Numbered from the stretch's first letter, positions 8,043 to 17,130 are shown. The stretch: DNA of 64,000 bases from Streptomyces chartreusis NRRL 3882 (GCF_900236475.1 NZ_LT963352.1:7179001-7243000); one strand, 5' to 3'. Translations and numbers: made by a program. The notes: generated by a model not told the origin, from the sequence alone.

Positions 8043-8579
8043 TCAGCCCGTCGACCGGAACGCCGTGAGCCGCTCGTAAGCCGCCAGTCCGTCCGGCACC
8101 CACTCCCAGTCGCCCAGCCGCCGCCGCACCTCGTCCTCGGGCAGGAAGTCGTGCCAGGCCACCTCCTCGGCCTGCGGCTGTACCGGAAGGTCGCACCGGA
8201 CCTCGTACACCGCCGACCACCAGGTCTGCCCGGCGCCGTCGTCGTAGAGGAACTTGAAGAGGTACCGGGGGAGCGGCAGACCCGTCACGCCCAGTTCCTC
8301 CTCCGCCTCGCGCAGGGCCGCCGTGTCGTAGGTCTCGCCCGCGCCGACCACTCCGCCGACGAACATGTCGTACAGGGAGGGGAACACCAGCTTGGTCGGC
8401 GTCCGCCGGTGCACGAAGATCCGGCCCTCGGCGTCCCGGGCCTGGATGAACACACAGCGGTGCCGCAGCCCCCTGGCGTAGGCCTCGCCCCGGGGCGACT
8501 GCCCGACGACCCGGTCGTTCTCGTCGACGATGTCGAGGAGCTCGTCGGCAGGGCTCATGCCCTCGTCCACAGCACTCAT
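8043..8579 (-). CDS. NUDIX hydrolase
   Basis: This protein of about 178 residues hydrolyses a nucleoside-diphosphate-linked substrate. The Nudix box GVVGAGETYDTAALREAEEELGV fits G-x5-E-x7-REUxEExGU exactly. The N-terminus ELLDIVDENDRVVGQSPRGEAYARGLRHRCVFI resembles the isopentenyl-diphosphate-isomerase-like/YfcD group, whose substrate is unsettled. Start choice is unclear: TTG 8591, ATG 8579 and ATG 8558 are all in frame, and GAYGAGGGYATGAGY is duplicated so that both ATGs have the same closely spaced GAGGG. ATG 8579 is given. The downstream DMT transporter is read away from it on the same strand, so it is probably monocistronic. Confidence 0.9.
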   Translation of the reverse strand: MSAVDEGMSPADELLDIVDENDRVVGQSPRGEAYARGLRHRCVFIQARDAEGRIFVHRRTPTKLVFPSLYDMFVGGVVGAGETYDTAALREAEEELGVTGLPLPRYLFKFLYDDGAGQTWWSAVYEVRCDLPVQPQAEEVAWHDFLPEDEVRRRLGDWEWVPDGLAAYERLTAFRSTG

Positions 8580-8606
8580 ACCCTCATCCAAGCAGCACGC
8601 GAGGCG

Positions 8607-9524
8607 TCACTGCGGCTGTGGCTGAAGCTGCCCCGCGCGTGCCCGCTCAGCCGCCCCCGTCGGCATGGCCGGATGCATACCCAGCAGGACGATGCCGGCG
8701 ATGACGGCCAGGAGACCGCCCGCCTCCCAGCTCAGGGCCACCGCGTCGGTCCGCAGCCGGTCGCCCAGGAAGCCGACGCCGCAGATGATCCCGGCGATCG
8801 GCTGGGCCGCGGTCAGGGCGGGCAGCGACTTGCGCAGGGACGCGGTCTCGAAGGCGCTCTGCACCAGGACCAGCCCCGTGACGCCCAGCGCGAGGACGGC
8901 GTACGGCTGCCAGCCGGTCAGCAGCCCGGCGAAACCGCCCTCGGAGAACTTCTCCCCGCTCACCCGGGTGAGTGCGTCCTGCACGCCGTAGAGGAGCCCG
9001 GCGCCCAGGGCCAGCAGCACCGGCCCGGAGTTCAGCCGGGAGCGCTTGGCGTGCGCGGTGAGCAGCAGGGCCAGCCCGATCATGGCCCCGATGATCAGCC
9101 ATTGCCGCGTCGGATCGGCCGTCGCGGAGCCGCCCTGTGGCTCGCCCGCCACGATGAACGCGCTCACTCCGCCCGCCAGCAGCAGCAGGCCCGCCCAGCC
9201 CTGGCGGCCGAGCGGCTGCCGGGTCTGCCGTCGGGACAGCGCGAGGGCGAACAGCAGGTTCGTCGCCAGCAGCGGCTCCACGAGTGACAGCTCGCCCTGC
9301 CCCAGCGCGGCCGCGCCCAGCGCCATGCCGACCACCATCAGCGCGATGCCACCGAGCCACCGCGGCACCTTCACCAGGTCGACCAGCAGCCGGAAGGACA
9401 GGAAGTCGTTGAGCGGCGCGCGCTGGGCCGCGTTCTGCTGAAGCACGAAGCCGAAGCCGAGACAGCAGGCGGCACTCACGGCGAGTACCAGTACCAGAAC
9501 CGACACGCGGTGTACCTCGATCAT
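8607..9524 (-). CDS. DMT superfamily (EamA/NIPA-like) transporter
   Basis: This 305-residue integral membrane protein has about nine or ten hydrophobic helices arranged as two similar halves, typical of drug/metabolite transporters. Examples are VSVLVLVLAVSAACCLGFGF at the N-terminus, WLGGIALMVVGMALGAAALG, LLLLAGGVSAFIVAG and LAVIAGIVLLGM near the C-terminus. The N-terminal part, with helix 1 followed by QQNAAQRAP, resembles actinobacterial NIPA-like DMT proteins. The substrate cannot be inferred. ATG 9524 is used. It lies upstream of the NUDIX gene on the same strand with 27 bases between the two ORFs, so the pair may be cotranscribed. Confidence 0.88.
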   Translation of the reverse strand: MIEVHRVSVLVLVLAVSAACCLGFGFVLQQNAAQRAPLNDFLSFRLLVDLVKVPRWLGGIALMVVGMALGAAALGQGELSLVEPLLATNLLFALALSRRQTRQPLGRQGWAGLLLLAGGVSAFIVAGEPQGGSATADPTRQWLIIGAMIGLALLLTAHAKRSRLNSGPVLLALGAGLLYGVQDALTRVSGEKFSEGGFAGLLTGWQPYAVLALGVTGLVLVQSAFETASLRKSLPALTAAQPIAGIICGVGFLGDRLRTDAVALSWEAGGLLAVIAGIVLLGMHPAMPTGAAERARAGQLQPQPQ

Positions 9525-9872
9525 CAGGTCGGGTTCACGATGGCGTAGGGGCCGACTGTACCGGCCGGCTCCGCCCGGCGCGCCCGTACGTCATGCCATC
9601 GTGCGGGGTGGTGACCGCCCAGCACTATGACGCACGCCACAAAGGGCGAAACGGAAAAATCGGATGCCCGCCTCATCTTTCCCTGGTTCCCCGGCGATCA
9701 CAAAATCCTCACAAGTGGCAGGAGTTGACGCGTGTAACGCCCTTGCGGCCCTTGACGCCAACCCTTGGCTGGGGCTTGGCTGTGTGTGATCAGCTCATGG
9801 CGAAGCGCGCACACGCGCTCCATCGACCACCGTGAGCCGAAACACAAGAAGAGCGCGTGAGGAAGTTCCGCG
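9525..9872. other. intergenic region with promoters for the divergent genes
   Basis: These 348 bases lie between the DMT transporter (reverse) and the hypothetical gene (forward). Composition drops in GC around 9640-9720 (AAAAATCGGATG, CACAAAATCCTCAC), as expected for a promoter region. Two TTGACGC hexamers (from 9726 and 9753) are possible -35 elements, but no matching -10 was identified. No credible ORF is seen. Confidence 0.5.
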
Positions 9873-10823
9873 GTGCCCCCACCCCCGCCTCCCCTCGGCC
9901 GTGGCCGCAGACGTGCGTCTCAGGTCTTCGACGAGGCCCTCGACGACGCCGACCTCGTGGCCGCGCGCGCCGCGCTGGCGCAGGGCCGCTGGCAGAACGC
10001 CCGCTCCCTGCTGGTGCACACCGGGGACGACTGGGACCGGCGCGGCCACCGCGTCACGGTCCTCGCCCGGGAGCCCTACTGCGCCGCCTGGGCCCGTGAG
10101 TGGCTGCTCGCCGAACCCGAGTCCGCCGACGCCTCCGTCCTGCTCGCCCTCGCCCAGGTCAGGCGCGCCCTGCACGGCAAGGCCAAGCCCGTCCGGGCCC
10201 GCGAGTCCTGCGCGGCCGCCGCCGCCCGCGCCCCCGCCGACCCCACTCCCTGGCTCGGCCTGCTCCTGCTGGAGTGCGCGGTCGGCACCGACCAGGACGT
10301 GGTCCGCACCTTCGAGCAGGTCCGCGCCCGCTACGCCGACCACCACCACGCCCACCACCTGATGGTCGCCCGGCTCGCCGGACGCCGCACCGAGGCCGGC
10401 CCCGACCCGCTGCACGAGGTCTACGACTTCGCCAACTGGGCCGCCGAACAGGCACCCGCCGACTCCCCGCTCGCGATCCTGCCGGTCATCGCGCACGCCG
10501 AGCGCTACCGCGCGCTCGCCGCCGCCGGGCACGAACCCGCAGACCCGGCCGCCTCGGGCCACTGGACCGGCCGCCGCGCCCGGCAGGTCATGAAGGCCGC
10601 CTTCGACTGGTGGCTGGAGTGGGAGCTGGAGGGGCACCCGCGCCGGCTGATCGACCTGAACTTCCTCGCCCACGCCAAGTTCTGCGAGGGGCGGGGCGCG
10701 GAGGCAGCCGCCCTGTTCCACCGGATCGGCCGGTACGCCACCCCGGCGCCCTGGTCGTACCCGGACCGCGACCCGCACACCGCCTTCGCCGCCGCCCGCG
10801 CCGGCGCGCTCGGCACAGCCTGA
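9873..10823 (+). CDS. hypothetical protein with TPR-like helical repeats
   Basis: This 316-residue cytoplasmic protein was not recognised. It is mainly alpha-helical and rich in Ala, with helix pairs resembling tetratricopeptide repeats (ARAALAQGRWQNARSLLV; ADASVLLALAQVRRALHGKA; AKFCEGRGAEAAALFHRIG). It has no signal peptide, membrane segment or catalytic motif. GTG 9873 is chosen because GAGGAAG lies about eight bases upstream. It precedes the APC permease by 35 bases on the same strand, so the two are probably cotranscribed. A role in regulating or scaffolding the transporter is a guess only. Confidence 0.75.
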   Translation: MPPPPPPLGRGRRRASQVFDEALDDADLVAARAALAQGRWQNARSLLVHTGDDWDRRGHRVTVLAREPYCAAWAREWLLAEPESADASVLLALAQVRRALHGKAKPVRARESCAAAAARAPADPTPWLGLLLLECAVGTDQDVVRTFEQVRARYADHHHAHHLMVARLAGRRTEAGPDPLHEVYDFANWAAEQAPADSPLAILPVIAHAERYRALAAAGHEPADPAASGHWTGRRARQVMKAAFDWWLEWELEGHPRRLIDLNFLAHAKFCEGRGAEAAALFHRIGRYATPAPWSYPDRDPHTAFAAARAGALGTA

Positions 10824-10858
10824 CCCCCCGGAAATCCAGAAGTGAGGACGCTCTCCCG

Positions 10859-12394
10859 ATGACCACGGACAGTTCGAGCACGAGCACATCCGCCGCCGGC
10901 GGCATCAGTACGTTCAAGGGGCAGGAGCGTGCCCTGCGCGCCGACCGGCTCGGCACCGGGGGCCTGCTGCTCTCCGTCCTCGCCGCGACCGCCCCGCTCA
11001 TGGTGGTCGCGGGTGTCATGCCCACCACATTCGCGGTGATGGGCATCGTCGGGCAGCCGCTGCTCTTCGTCGTCCTCGGCATCGTCCTGATCCTTTTCAG
11101 CGTCGGCTACGCCGAGATGAGCCGCCACGTCCACAACGCGGGCGCCTTCTACGCGTACATCTCCCGCGGCCTCGGCGGCACCGCCGGCGCGGGCGCCGCC
11201 CTGGTCGCCCTCGTCGCCTACAACGCGCTCCAGATCGGCATCTACGGCATCTTCGGCTTCGAGGTCTCCGGGCTCCTCGCCACCTACGCCGACGTGGAGA
11301 TCGCCTGGTGGATACCCGCGCTCGTGGCCGCGCTCGCCGTCGGCCTGCTGGGCTGGCTGAAGATCGACGTCAACGCGCGCGTGCTCGGCGTGCTGCTGGT
11401 CATCGAGGTGCTCCTGGTCGTCGTCTTCGACGTCGCCGCCCTCGCCGACCCCGGCAAGGAAGGCCTCTCCCTGCACGCCTTCAACCCGGACACCCTCACC
11501 GGCGCGGGCGTCGGCACGGCGCTGTGCTTCTGCATCGCCGCTTTCCTCGGCTTCGAGCAGGCGCCCGTCTACGCCGAGGAGACCAGCCGCCCGCACGTCC
11601 TGGTGCCGCGCGTGATGTTCCTCGCCGTCGGCGGGGTCGCCGTCTTCTTCGCGCTGAGCAGCTGGGCCCTCACCGTCGCCACCGGCCCGTCCGCGATCGT
11701 CGGCACGGCCCAGAAGCAGAGCGCCGGACTGCTGTTCTTCCTCACCGAGTCCCGCCTCGGCGGCACCTTCACGGACGTCCTGCACGTCCTGTTCGTCACC
11801 GGCATGTTCGCCGCGCTGCTCAGCTTCCACAACGTCGTCGCCCGGTACGCCTTCGCCATGGGCCGCGAGGGCCTGCTGCCCGCCGCCTTCGGCCGCACCA
11901 GCGGCACCAGCGGCGCCCCCGGCACCGGCTCGCTGCTCCAGACCGTCGTGGCCGTCGTCGTGGTGGCCGGCTTCGCGATCGCCGACGACAAGCCGGTCGG
12001 CGACCCGACCGCGCCCGTCCTGCACCTCTTCACCTGGTTCGGAAACATCGGCGCCCTCGGCGTGATCGTGCTGATGGCGGCGGCCTCACTGTCGGTCGTC
12101 GTCTTCTTCGTCCGCCGGGGTGCCGCGGGTTCCCAGGCCTGGCGGCTGGTCACCTCCGCGCTGGCGGGCCTCGCCCTGCTGGTGATCGCCGGCTACACGG
12201 TGAAGGACTTCGAGGTCCTCGTCGGCGCCGGCCCGGACTCCTCGCTGAGCTGGGTGCTGCCCGGCATCATCGGCCTCGCCGCGCTCGCCGGCGTCGTCCT
12301 CGGCCTGGTGCTGCGCGCCCGCGCCCCCGAGAAGCACGCCCGGATCGGGCTCGGCAACGAGGCGTTCCAGCTGGACAAGGCGGCGTCGTCCTGA
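10859..12394 (+). CDS. APC family amino-acid/polyamine permease
   Basis: This 511-residue membrane protein has about twelve helices. Family features are the first helix preceded by GTGGLLLSVLAATAPLMVVAG, the TM3 region AGAFYAYISRGLGGTAGAGAA, and the conserved TM6 stretch AAFLGFEQAPVYAEETSRP. It should import an amino acid or amine coupled to protons or sodium; the substrate is not deducible. ATG 10859 follows GTGAGGACG. A hairpin at 12431-12471 follows the gene. The C-terminus (LDKAASS) is cytoplasmic and short. Confidence 0.93.
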   Translation: MTTDSSSTSTSAAGGISTFKGQERALRADRLGTGGLLLSVLAATAPLMVVAGVMPTTFAVMGIVGQPLLFVVLGIVLILFSVGYAEMSRHVHNAGAFYAYISRGLGGTAGAGAALVALVAYNALQIGIYGIFGFEVSGLLATYADVEIAWWIPALVAALAVGLLGWLKIDVNARVLGVLLVIEVLLVVVFDVAALADPGKEGLSLHAFNPDTLTGAGVGTALCFCIAAFLGFEQAPVYAEETSRPHVLVPRVMFLAVGGVAVFFALSSWALTVATGPSAIVGTAQKQSAGLLFFLTESRLGGTFTDVLHVLFVTGMFAALLSFHNVVARYAFAMGREGLLPAAFGRTSGTSGAPGTGSLLQTVVAVVVVAGFAIADDKPVGDPTAPVLHLFTWFGNIGALGVIVLMAAASLSVVVFFVRRGAAGSQAWRLVTSALAGLALLVIAGYTVKDFEVLVGAGPDSSLSWVLPGIIGLAALAGVVLGLVLRARAPEKHARIGLGNEAFQLDKAASS

Positions 12395-12430
12395 CCCCGG
12401 CCCCGTAAGAAGTGGTTACGGAACTCTGAC

Positions 12431-12471
12431 GAGCACCCGCGATCCCTGTCCTGAAGGGGCCGCGGGTGTTC
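12431..12471 (+). terminator. hairpin after APC permease
   Basis: GAGCACCCGCG (12431-12441) can pair with CGCGGGTGTTC (12461-12471) with one G-U pair across a 19-base loop. It ends 10 bases before the next start, so it could be an attenuator for the following gene instead. Confidence 0.55.
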
Positions 12472-12481
12472 GAATGAGAAC

Positions 12482-13231
12482 GTGAACGAGGACGTACATG
12501 AGGGCGTGAACGACGGACACCCCCCACAGCGGGGCACCCCGGTCGGCCGCCGCGTCTTCCTCGGCACCCTCGGCCTGGGCGCCCTCGGCGTGGTCGCCGC
12601 GCCCCGGCTGCAACGCGGCCTGGAGGGCTTCCTCGGCGGCGCCGCCGACAAGGACCCCACCGGCCTGACCGGACTGCTCCCCAACGGCGGTGGCTTCCGC
12701 TACTACTCGGTCGCCTCGTCCGTCCCCCGCAAGAACGCCGACAGCTACCGCCTCACGATCGACGGCCTGGTCGACCGCCCCACCACCTACACCCTGGCCG
12801 ACCTCAAGGCCCTGCCCCAGACGCGCATGGTCCGCGACGTCCAGTGCGTCACCGGCTGGCGCGTCCCCGACACCCCCTTCGAGGGCGTACGCCTGTCCCG
12901 GCTGCTCGACGCCGCCGGGGTCCGCCCCACGGCCAAGGCGATCCGCTTCACCTGCTTCGACGGCACCTACACCGAGAGCCTCACCCTCGACCAGGCCCGC
13001 CGTGCGGACGTCCTGGTCGCCCTGCGCATGCAGGACAAGGACCTCGGCCACTCCCACGGCGGCCCGGTCCGCCTCTACGTGGCCCCCATGTACTTCTACA
13101 AGTCCGCCAAGTGGCTCTCCGGAATCACCGTCACCGACGAGGTCCGGCCGGGCTACTGGGAGGAGCGCGGCTACGACGTCGACGCCTGGGTGGGCCGCTC
13201 GAACGGACGTGACGATGAGCCTACGAGCTGA
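12482..13231 (+). CDS. Tat-exported molybdopterin-dependent oxidoreductase (YedY/MsrP-like)
   Basis: This 249-residue protein has the sulfite-oxidase Moco fold. The N-terminus carries a Tat-like signal (GRRVFLGTLGLGALGVVAAP, residues about 22-41), a twin-arginine followed by a hydrophobic stretch. The Moco-ligating cysteine is in RDVQCVTGWRVPDTPFEGVRL near residue 122; later come the conserved GGPVRLYVAPMYFYKSAKWL and the family C-terminal GYWEERGYDVDAWVG. It acts outside the membrane, presumably on an S-oxide, sulfite or similar substrate, taking electrons from the overlapping cytochrome b gene. The start is uncertain (GTG 12482 or GTG 12506). Confidence 0.88.
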   Translation: MNEDVHEGVNDGHPPQRGTPVGRRVFLGTLGLGALGVVAAPRLQRGLEGFLGGAADKDPTGLTGLLPNGGGFRYYSVASSVPRKNADSYRLTIDGLVDRPTTYTLADLKALPQTRMVRDVQCVTGWRVPDTPFEGVRLSRLLDAAGVRPTAKAIRFTCFDGTYTESLTLDQARRADVLVALRMQDKDLGHSHGGPVRLYVAPMYFYKSAKWLSGITVTDEVRPGYWEERGYDVDAWVGRSNGRDDEPTS

Positions 13232-13829
13232 CGCCACGGCCGGTGTCGGACGCTTCAGCCGGACCGAGCGCTGGGTGCACCGCACCACGGCCGCGCTCAT
13301 GGGCGTCTGCGTGACTACGGCGGCCTGCCTCTACGTCCCCCAGCTCGCCGAACTCGTCGGCCGCCGCGAGCTGGTCGTCCGGATCCACGAGTGGGCCGGC
13401 CTGGCCCTGCCGGTCCCCGTCCTGGCGGGCCTCGCCTCCCGCGCCTTCCGGGCCGACCTCGGCCACCTCAACCGCTTCGGCCCGCACGACCGGACCTGGC
13501 TGCGCGCCGCCCTGCACCGCGACAAGCGCCCCGCGTCCCGCCCCGCGGGCAAGTTCAACGCGGGCCAGAAGCTCTACGCCTCCTGGATCGCCGGCGCCAC
13601 CCTCGTCATGCTCGGCACCGGCCTGATGATGTGGTTCACCCACCTCACCCCCCTGCTCTGGCGCACCAGCGCGACGTTCGTCCACGACTGGCTGGCCCTC
13701 ACGATCGGCATAGTCCTGGCCGGCCACATCGGCATGGCCCTGGCGGACCCGGAGGCCAGAAGGGGGATGCGCACAGGCAAGGTGAGCAGAGACTGGGCGG
13801 CCCGGGAGCACCCCCTGTGGCGCCCGTAG
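13215..13829 (+). CDS. membrane cytochrome b subunit, partner of molybdopterin enzyme
   Basis: This 204-residue protein has four hydrophobic helices and histidines placed for b-type haem (ERWVHRTTAALMGV, RIHEWAGLALPVPVLAG, FVHDWLALTIGIVLAGHIGMAL), like formate-dehydrogenase gamma/cytochrome b561 subunits. The motif KFNAGQKLYASWIAGATLVMLGTGLMM is characteristic of FDH-gamma-type proteins. ATG 13215 overlaps the molybdoprotein stop by 17 bases, so the two are coupled. It likely passes quinol electrons to the exported Moco protein, as MsrQ does for MsrP although from a different haem family. GTG 13209 is an alternative start. Confidence 0.87.
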   Translation: MSLRADATAGVGRFSRTERWVHRTTAALMGVCVTTAACLYVPQLAELVGRRELVVRIHEWAGLALPVPVLAGLASRAFRADLGHLNRFGPHDRTWLRAALHRDKRPASRPAGKFNAGQKLYASWIAGATLVMLGTGLMMWFTHLTPLLWRTSATFVHDWLALTIGIVLAGHIGMALADPEARRGMRTGKVSRDWAAREHPLWRP

Positions 13830-13837
13830 TCGTCCAA

Positions 13838-13905
13838 CCTCAGGGGCGCGGGGAACTGCGCGAACAACCCCGACGCACCCCCAGCCGCCACGACAGGGCA
13901 CAGCC
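13838..13905. repeat. Streptomyces intergenic repeat
   Basis: The gap between the convergent cytochrome and idonate dehydrogenase genes contains GGGGCGCGGGGAACTGCGCG followed by CCCCGACGCACCCCCAGCCG. From general knowledge this module is scattered between Streptomyces genes. It may contribute to termination of both. Confidence 0.55.
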
Positions 13906-14937
13906 CTATGGCGCGGGGGCGAAATCCAACAGCACCTTGCACGACCGACTCCGATCAGCGGCCAGGGCAAAAGCAGACTCGGCATCCGCCACAGGCACCA
14001 CCGCACTGACGAGCCCGTCGAACGCCGCTTCCCCCGCAAGCAACTCAAGCGCCTGCTCGAACTCCCCGTCGAAGCGAAACGCCCCCCGCAGCTCGATCTC
14101 CCGGCTCACCACAAGGTTCCCCGCAAACGCACTGTGCCCCGCCGGCAGCATCCCCAACTGCACGACGACCCCACCCCGCCGCACCCGCCGCAGACACGCG
14201 TCCAGCCCCGCGGCCACCCCGGACGCCTCGATCGCGACGTCCACCTCGGCGGGCCACGCCGGGTCGTCGGGATCATCGGCCCGTACGAGAGTCCCGGCCC
14301 CGGCGACCCGCGCGTACTCCAGCGCCTCGGGCAGCAGATCCGTGACGGTCACCCGCGAAGCCCCCGCCGCCTTCGCCGCGGCGACCACGAGACAGCCGAT
14401 GGGCCCGGCACCGGTCACCAGGACGTGCCGCCCCGCCACCTCCCCGGCCCGTCGCACCGCGTGCAGTGCGACGGACAGCGGTTCGGCGAGAGCGGCCCGG
14501 CGCAGTCCCAGACCGTCCGGCAAGGCCCGCACCTGCTCGCAGGGCACGACGACCTGCGCCGCGAATCCCCCCTGCACATGCGGAAAACGCGCCGCACTGC
14601 CCAGGTACCGCGTGTCCCGGCAGACGTTCCGCCGCCCGTCCGAGCACTCCGGGCACACCCCGCACGGGGTCGCCGGATGCACGGCGACCGCGGCACCCGG
14701 TACGGGCCCCGACGCGCCGGCACCGTACTCGACCACCGTGCCGACGACCTCGTGCCCGAGCACCATCGGCTCCCGGAGCCGGAAGTCGCCGACCCCGCCG
14801 TGCCGCCAGTAGTGCAGATCGGACCCGCACACCCCGCCGTAGCGGACGGCGACCAGCGCCTGCCCCGGCCCGGGCACCGGAACCGGCAACTCCGCGACCC
14901 GGAGGTCACCTTGGCCGTGGATCACACAACCCAGCAT
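13906..14937 (-). CDS. idnD: L-idonate 5-dehydrogenase-like zinc alcohol dehydrogenase
   Basis: This 343-residue medium-chain dehydrogenase oxidises a polyol acid, probably L-idonate to 5-keto-gluconate. Catalytic zinc ligands are visible: Cys in GGVCGSDLHYWRHG (near residue 37) and GHEVVG (near 65). The structural zinc cysteines follow as CGVCPECSDGRRNVC. The Rossmann motif is VTGAGPIGCLVVAAAKAAGA. HYWRHGGVGDFRLREPMVLGHE is typical of idonate dehydrogenases. ATG 14937 has GGGAGG five bases upstream. It is the last gene of the operon gntK-gntT-SDR-idnD. Sorbitol or threonine dehydrogenase are alternatives, but the context favours idonate. Confidence 0.85.
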   Translation of the reverse strand: MLGCVIHGQGDLRVAELPVPVPGPGQALVAVRYGGVCGSDLHYWRHGGVGDFRLREPMVLGHEVVGTVVEYGAGASGPVPGAAVAVHPATPCGVCPECSDGRRNVCRDTRYLGSAARFPHVQGGFAAQVVVPCEQVRALPDGLGLRRAALAEPLSVALHAVRRAGEVAGRHVLVTGAGPIGCLVVAAAKAAGASRVTVTDLLPEALEYARVAGAGTLVRADDPDDPAWPAEVDVAIEASGVAAGLDACLRRVRRGGVVVQLGMLPAGHSAFAGNLVVSREIELRGAFRFDGEFEQALELLAGEAAFDGLVSAVVPVADAESAFALAADRSRSCKVLLDFAPAP

Positions 14938-14954
14938 CACAGCCTCCCGGTTGG

Positions 14955-15719
14955 TCACAGCACGCTCGTCATGCCGCCGTCGACATACAGCACCTGCCCG
15001 CTGACGAAGTCGGCCGCGGGGGAGGCGAGGAACAGCACGCCGCCCACCAGGTCCTGGGTGCGGCCCCAGCGGCCGGCCGGGGTGCGCCGCCGCACCCAGG
15101 CACTGAACTCCTCGTCCTCGACCAGCGGCCGCGTCAGCTCGGTCTCGATGTAGCCCGGGCCGAGCCCGTTGACCTGCACACCGCTCGGACCCCAGTCCGC
15201 GCACATGCCCTTGGTGAGCATCTTCAGCGCACCCTTGGTGGCGGCGTACGGCGCGATCCCGGGCCGTGCCACCTCGCTCTGCAGGGAGCAGATGTTGATG
15301 ATCTTGCCGTGGCCGCGTTCCGTCATCCGCCGCGCCGCCTCCCGGCCGACCAGGAAGGCACTGGTCAGGTTGGTGTCCAGGATCCGGTGCCAGTCGGAGT
15401 CGGTGAACTCCAGCAGCGGGGCGCGCAGTTGCATGCCCGCGTTGTTGACGAGGATGTCGAGCGGGCCCACCCGCTCCTCGACGTCCGCGATCCCGTCCGC
15501 CACGGACGATCCGTCGGTCACGTCGAACGCCGCCGTGTGCACCCGGCCGCCGGGCAGCCCGGCGGCGGCCTCGGCGAGCCGGTCCTTGTCGCGTCCGTTC
15601 AGGACGACCGTGCAGCCGGCCTCCGCCAGACCACGGGCGAGCGCCAGTCCGATGCCCCGGCTGGAGCCGGTCACCAGCGCCGTACGGCCGCTGATGTCGA
15701 AGAGGGGGTGAGCCGTCAT
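14955..15719 (-). CDS. idnO: SDR, gluconate 5-dehydrogenase-like
   Basis: This 254-residue classical SDR likely reduces 5-keto-gluconate to gluconate with NAD(P)H. Seen: TGSSRGIGLALARGLAEAG (TGxxxGIG cofactor motif, residues about 18-36), NNAGMQLRAPLLEF, and the catalytic Ser with the YAATK motif near residue 158. It ends in the quaternary-structure motif VLYVDGGMTSVL. It is separated by 13 bases from the permease and 17 bases from idnD, so it is in the operon. The substrate assignment rests on neighbours and on resemblance to IdnO. Confidence 0.87.
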   Translation of the reverse strand: MTAHPLFDISGRTALVTGSSRGIGLALARGLAEAGCTVVLNGRDKDRLAEAAAGLPGGRVHTAAFDVTDGSSVADGIADVEERVGPLDILVNNAGMQLRAPLLEFTDSDWHRILDTNLTSAFLVGREAARRMTERGHGKIINICSLQSEVARPGIAPYAATKGALKMLTKGMCADWGPSGVQVNGLGPGYIETELTRPLVEDEEFSAWVRRRTPAGRWGRTQDLVGGVLFLASPAADFVSGQVLYVDGGMTSVL

Positions 15720-15732
15720 GGCCGCGGCACTC

Positions 15733-17130
15733 CTAGATCACGAGGGACAACAACAGGACGATGCCGCCGGCGACCACCGAGATGATCGTCTCCATGACGG
15801 ACCAGGTCTTGATGTTCTGACCGACACTCAGCCCGAAGTACTCCTTCACCATCCAGAACCCGGCGTCGTTGACGTGGCTGAAGAACAGCGAGCCGGCGCC
15901 GATGGCGAGGACCAGCAGGGCCGCGTGCGTGGTCGACATGTCGGCGGCGAGCGGGGCGACCAGACCGGCGGCCGAGACCGTCGCCACCGTCGCCGAACCG
16001 GTCGCCAGCCGGATCACCACCGCGATCAGCCAGGCCAGCAGCAGCGCGGGAATCGACCAGTCCTTGGAGATGTCCAGGACCATCTGGCCCACCCCCGTGT
16101 CGATCAGGGTCTGCTTGAAGCCGCCGCCCGCGCCGACGATCAGCAGGATGCCCGCGATCGGCGCGAGGCTCTTCTCGACGAGCGGCGAGATCCGCTCCTT
16201 GGAGAACCCGGCGGGCCGCAGCAGCGTGAAGATGCCGACCAGCACCGAGGCGAGCAGGGCGATCATCGGGGCGCCGATGACGTCGAAGACACGCTGGACC
16301 AGGTTCTCCGGGTCGTCCACGACGATGTCGACCAGCGCCTTGGCGAGCATCAGGATCACCGGCAGCAGGATCGTGAACAGCGTGGCGCCGAAGCCGGGGC
16401 GCTTGTCCAGGTCCTCGGCGGCGCGCTGCGGAATCATGCGGTCCGGGGCGGGGACGTCCACCCAGCGGGCCGCGTACCGCGAGAACAGCGGACCGGCGAT
16501 GATCACCGTGGGTATGGCGACGAGGACACCGAGCGCCAGCGTCACCCCTAGGTCGGCCTTGACCGCGTCGATCGCCACCAGCGGACCCGGGTGCGGCGGC
16601 ACCAGGCCGTGCATCACGGACAGGCCCGCGAGCGCCGGGATGCCGATCCGCATCACCGAGTAGTTGCCGCGCTTGGCGACCATCAGCACCACCGGGATCA
16701 GCAGCACGATGCCGACCTCGAAGAACAGCGGCAGTCCGATCACGGAGGCGATGAGCACCATCGCCCACGGCATCGACCGCCCGCCGGCCTTCGCGAGGAT
16801 GGTGTCGACGATCTGGTCGGCGCCCCCGGAGTCGGCGAGCATCTTGCCGAGGACGGCACCGAGGGCGATCAGCACGCCGACGCCCGCGACCGTGGTGCCG
16901 AGGCCGGTGCTGAAGCTGGTGAGGACCTTGTCCAGCGGCGCCCCGGCGATCGCGCCGAGCGCCAGCGACCCGATGGTCAGCGCCAGGAAGGCGTGCAGCT
17001 TGGACTTGGTGATGAGCAGGACGATGACGGCGATGCCCGCCAGGACGGCGATGCCCAGCTGAGCGTGGCCGGCCGAGGTGATCGGCTCGGGTGCGTCCGC
17101 TGCCAGCATCTCGACGCTGAGTCTGGTCAC
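15733..17130 (-). CDS. gntT: GntP/GntT family gluconate:H+ symporter
   Basis: This 465-residue permease has about twelve to fourteen hydrophobic helices. Family features include AGVGVLIALGAVLGKMLADSGG near residue 90, GRSMPWAMVLIASVIGLPLFFEVG and the conserved MHGLVPPHPGPLVAIDAVKADLG. The C-terminal half has LATGSATVATVSAAGLVAPL and SHVNDAGFWMVKEYFGLSVGQ. It imports gluconate across the cytoplasmic membrane. It lies 51 bases downstream of gntK on the same strand. The exact substrate (gluconate, idonate or 5-ketogluconate) cannot be separated by sequence. Confidence 0.93.
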   Translation of the reverse strand: MTRLSVEMLAADAPEPITSAGHAQLGIAVLAGIAVIVLLITKSKLHAFLALTIGSLALGAIAGAPLDKVLTSFSTGLGTTVAGVGVLIALGAVLGKMLADSGGADQIVDTILAKAGGRSMPWAMVLIASVIGLPLFFEVGIVLLIPVVLMVAKRGNYSVMRIGIPALAGLSVMHGLVPPHPGPLVAIDAVKADLGVTLALGVLVAIPTVIIAGPLFSRYAARWVDVPAPDRMIPQRAAEDLDKRPGFGATLFTILLPVILMLAKALVDIVVDDPENLVQRVFDVIGAPMIALLASVLVGIFTLLRPAGFSKERISPLVEKSLAPIAGILLIVGAGGGFKQTLIDTGVGQMVLDISKDWSIPALLLAWLIAVVIRLATGSATVATVSAAGLVAPLAADMSTTHAALLVLAIGAGSLFFSHVNDAGFWMVKEYFGLSVGQNIKTWSVMETIISVVAGGIVLLLSLVI

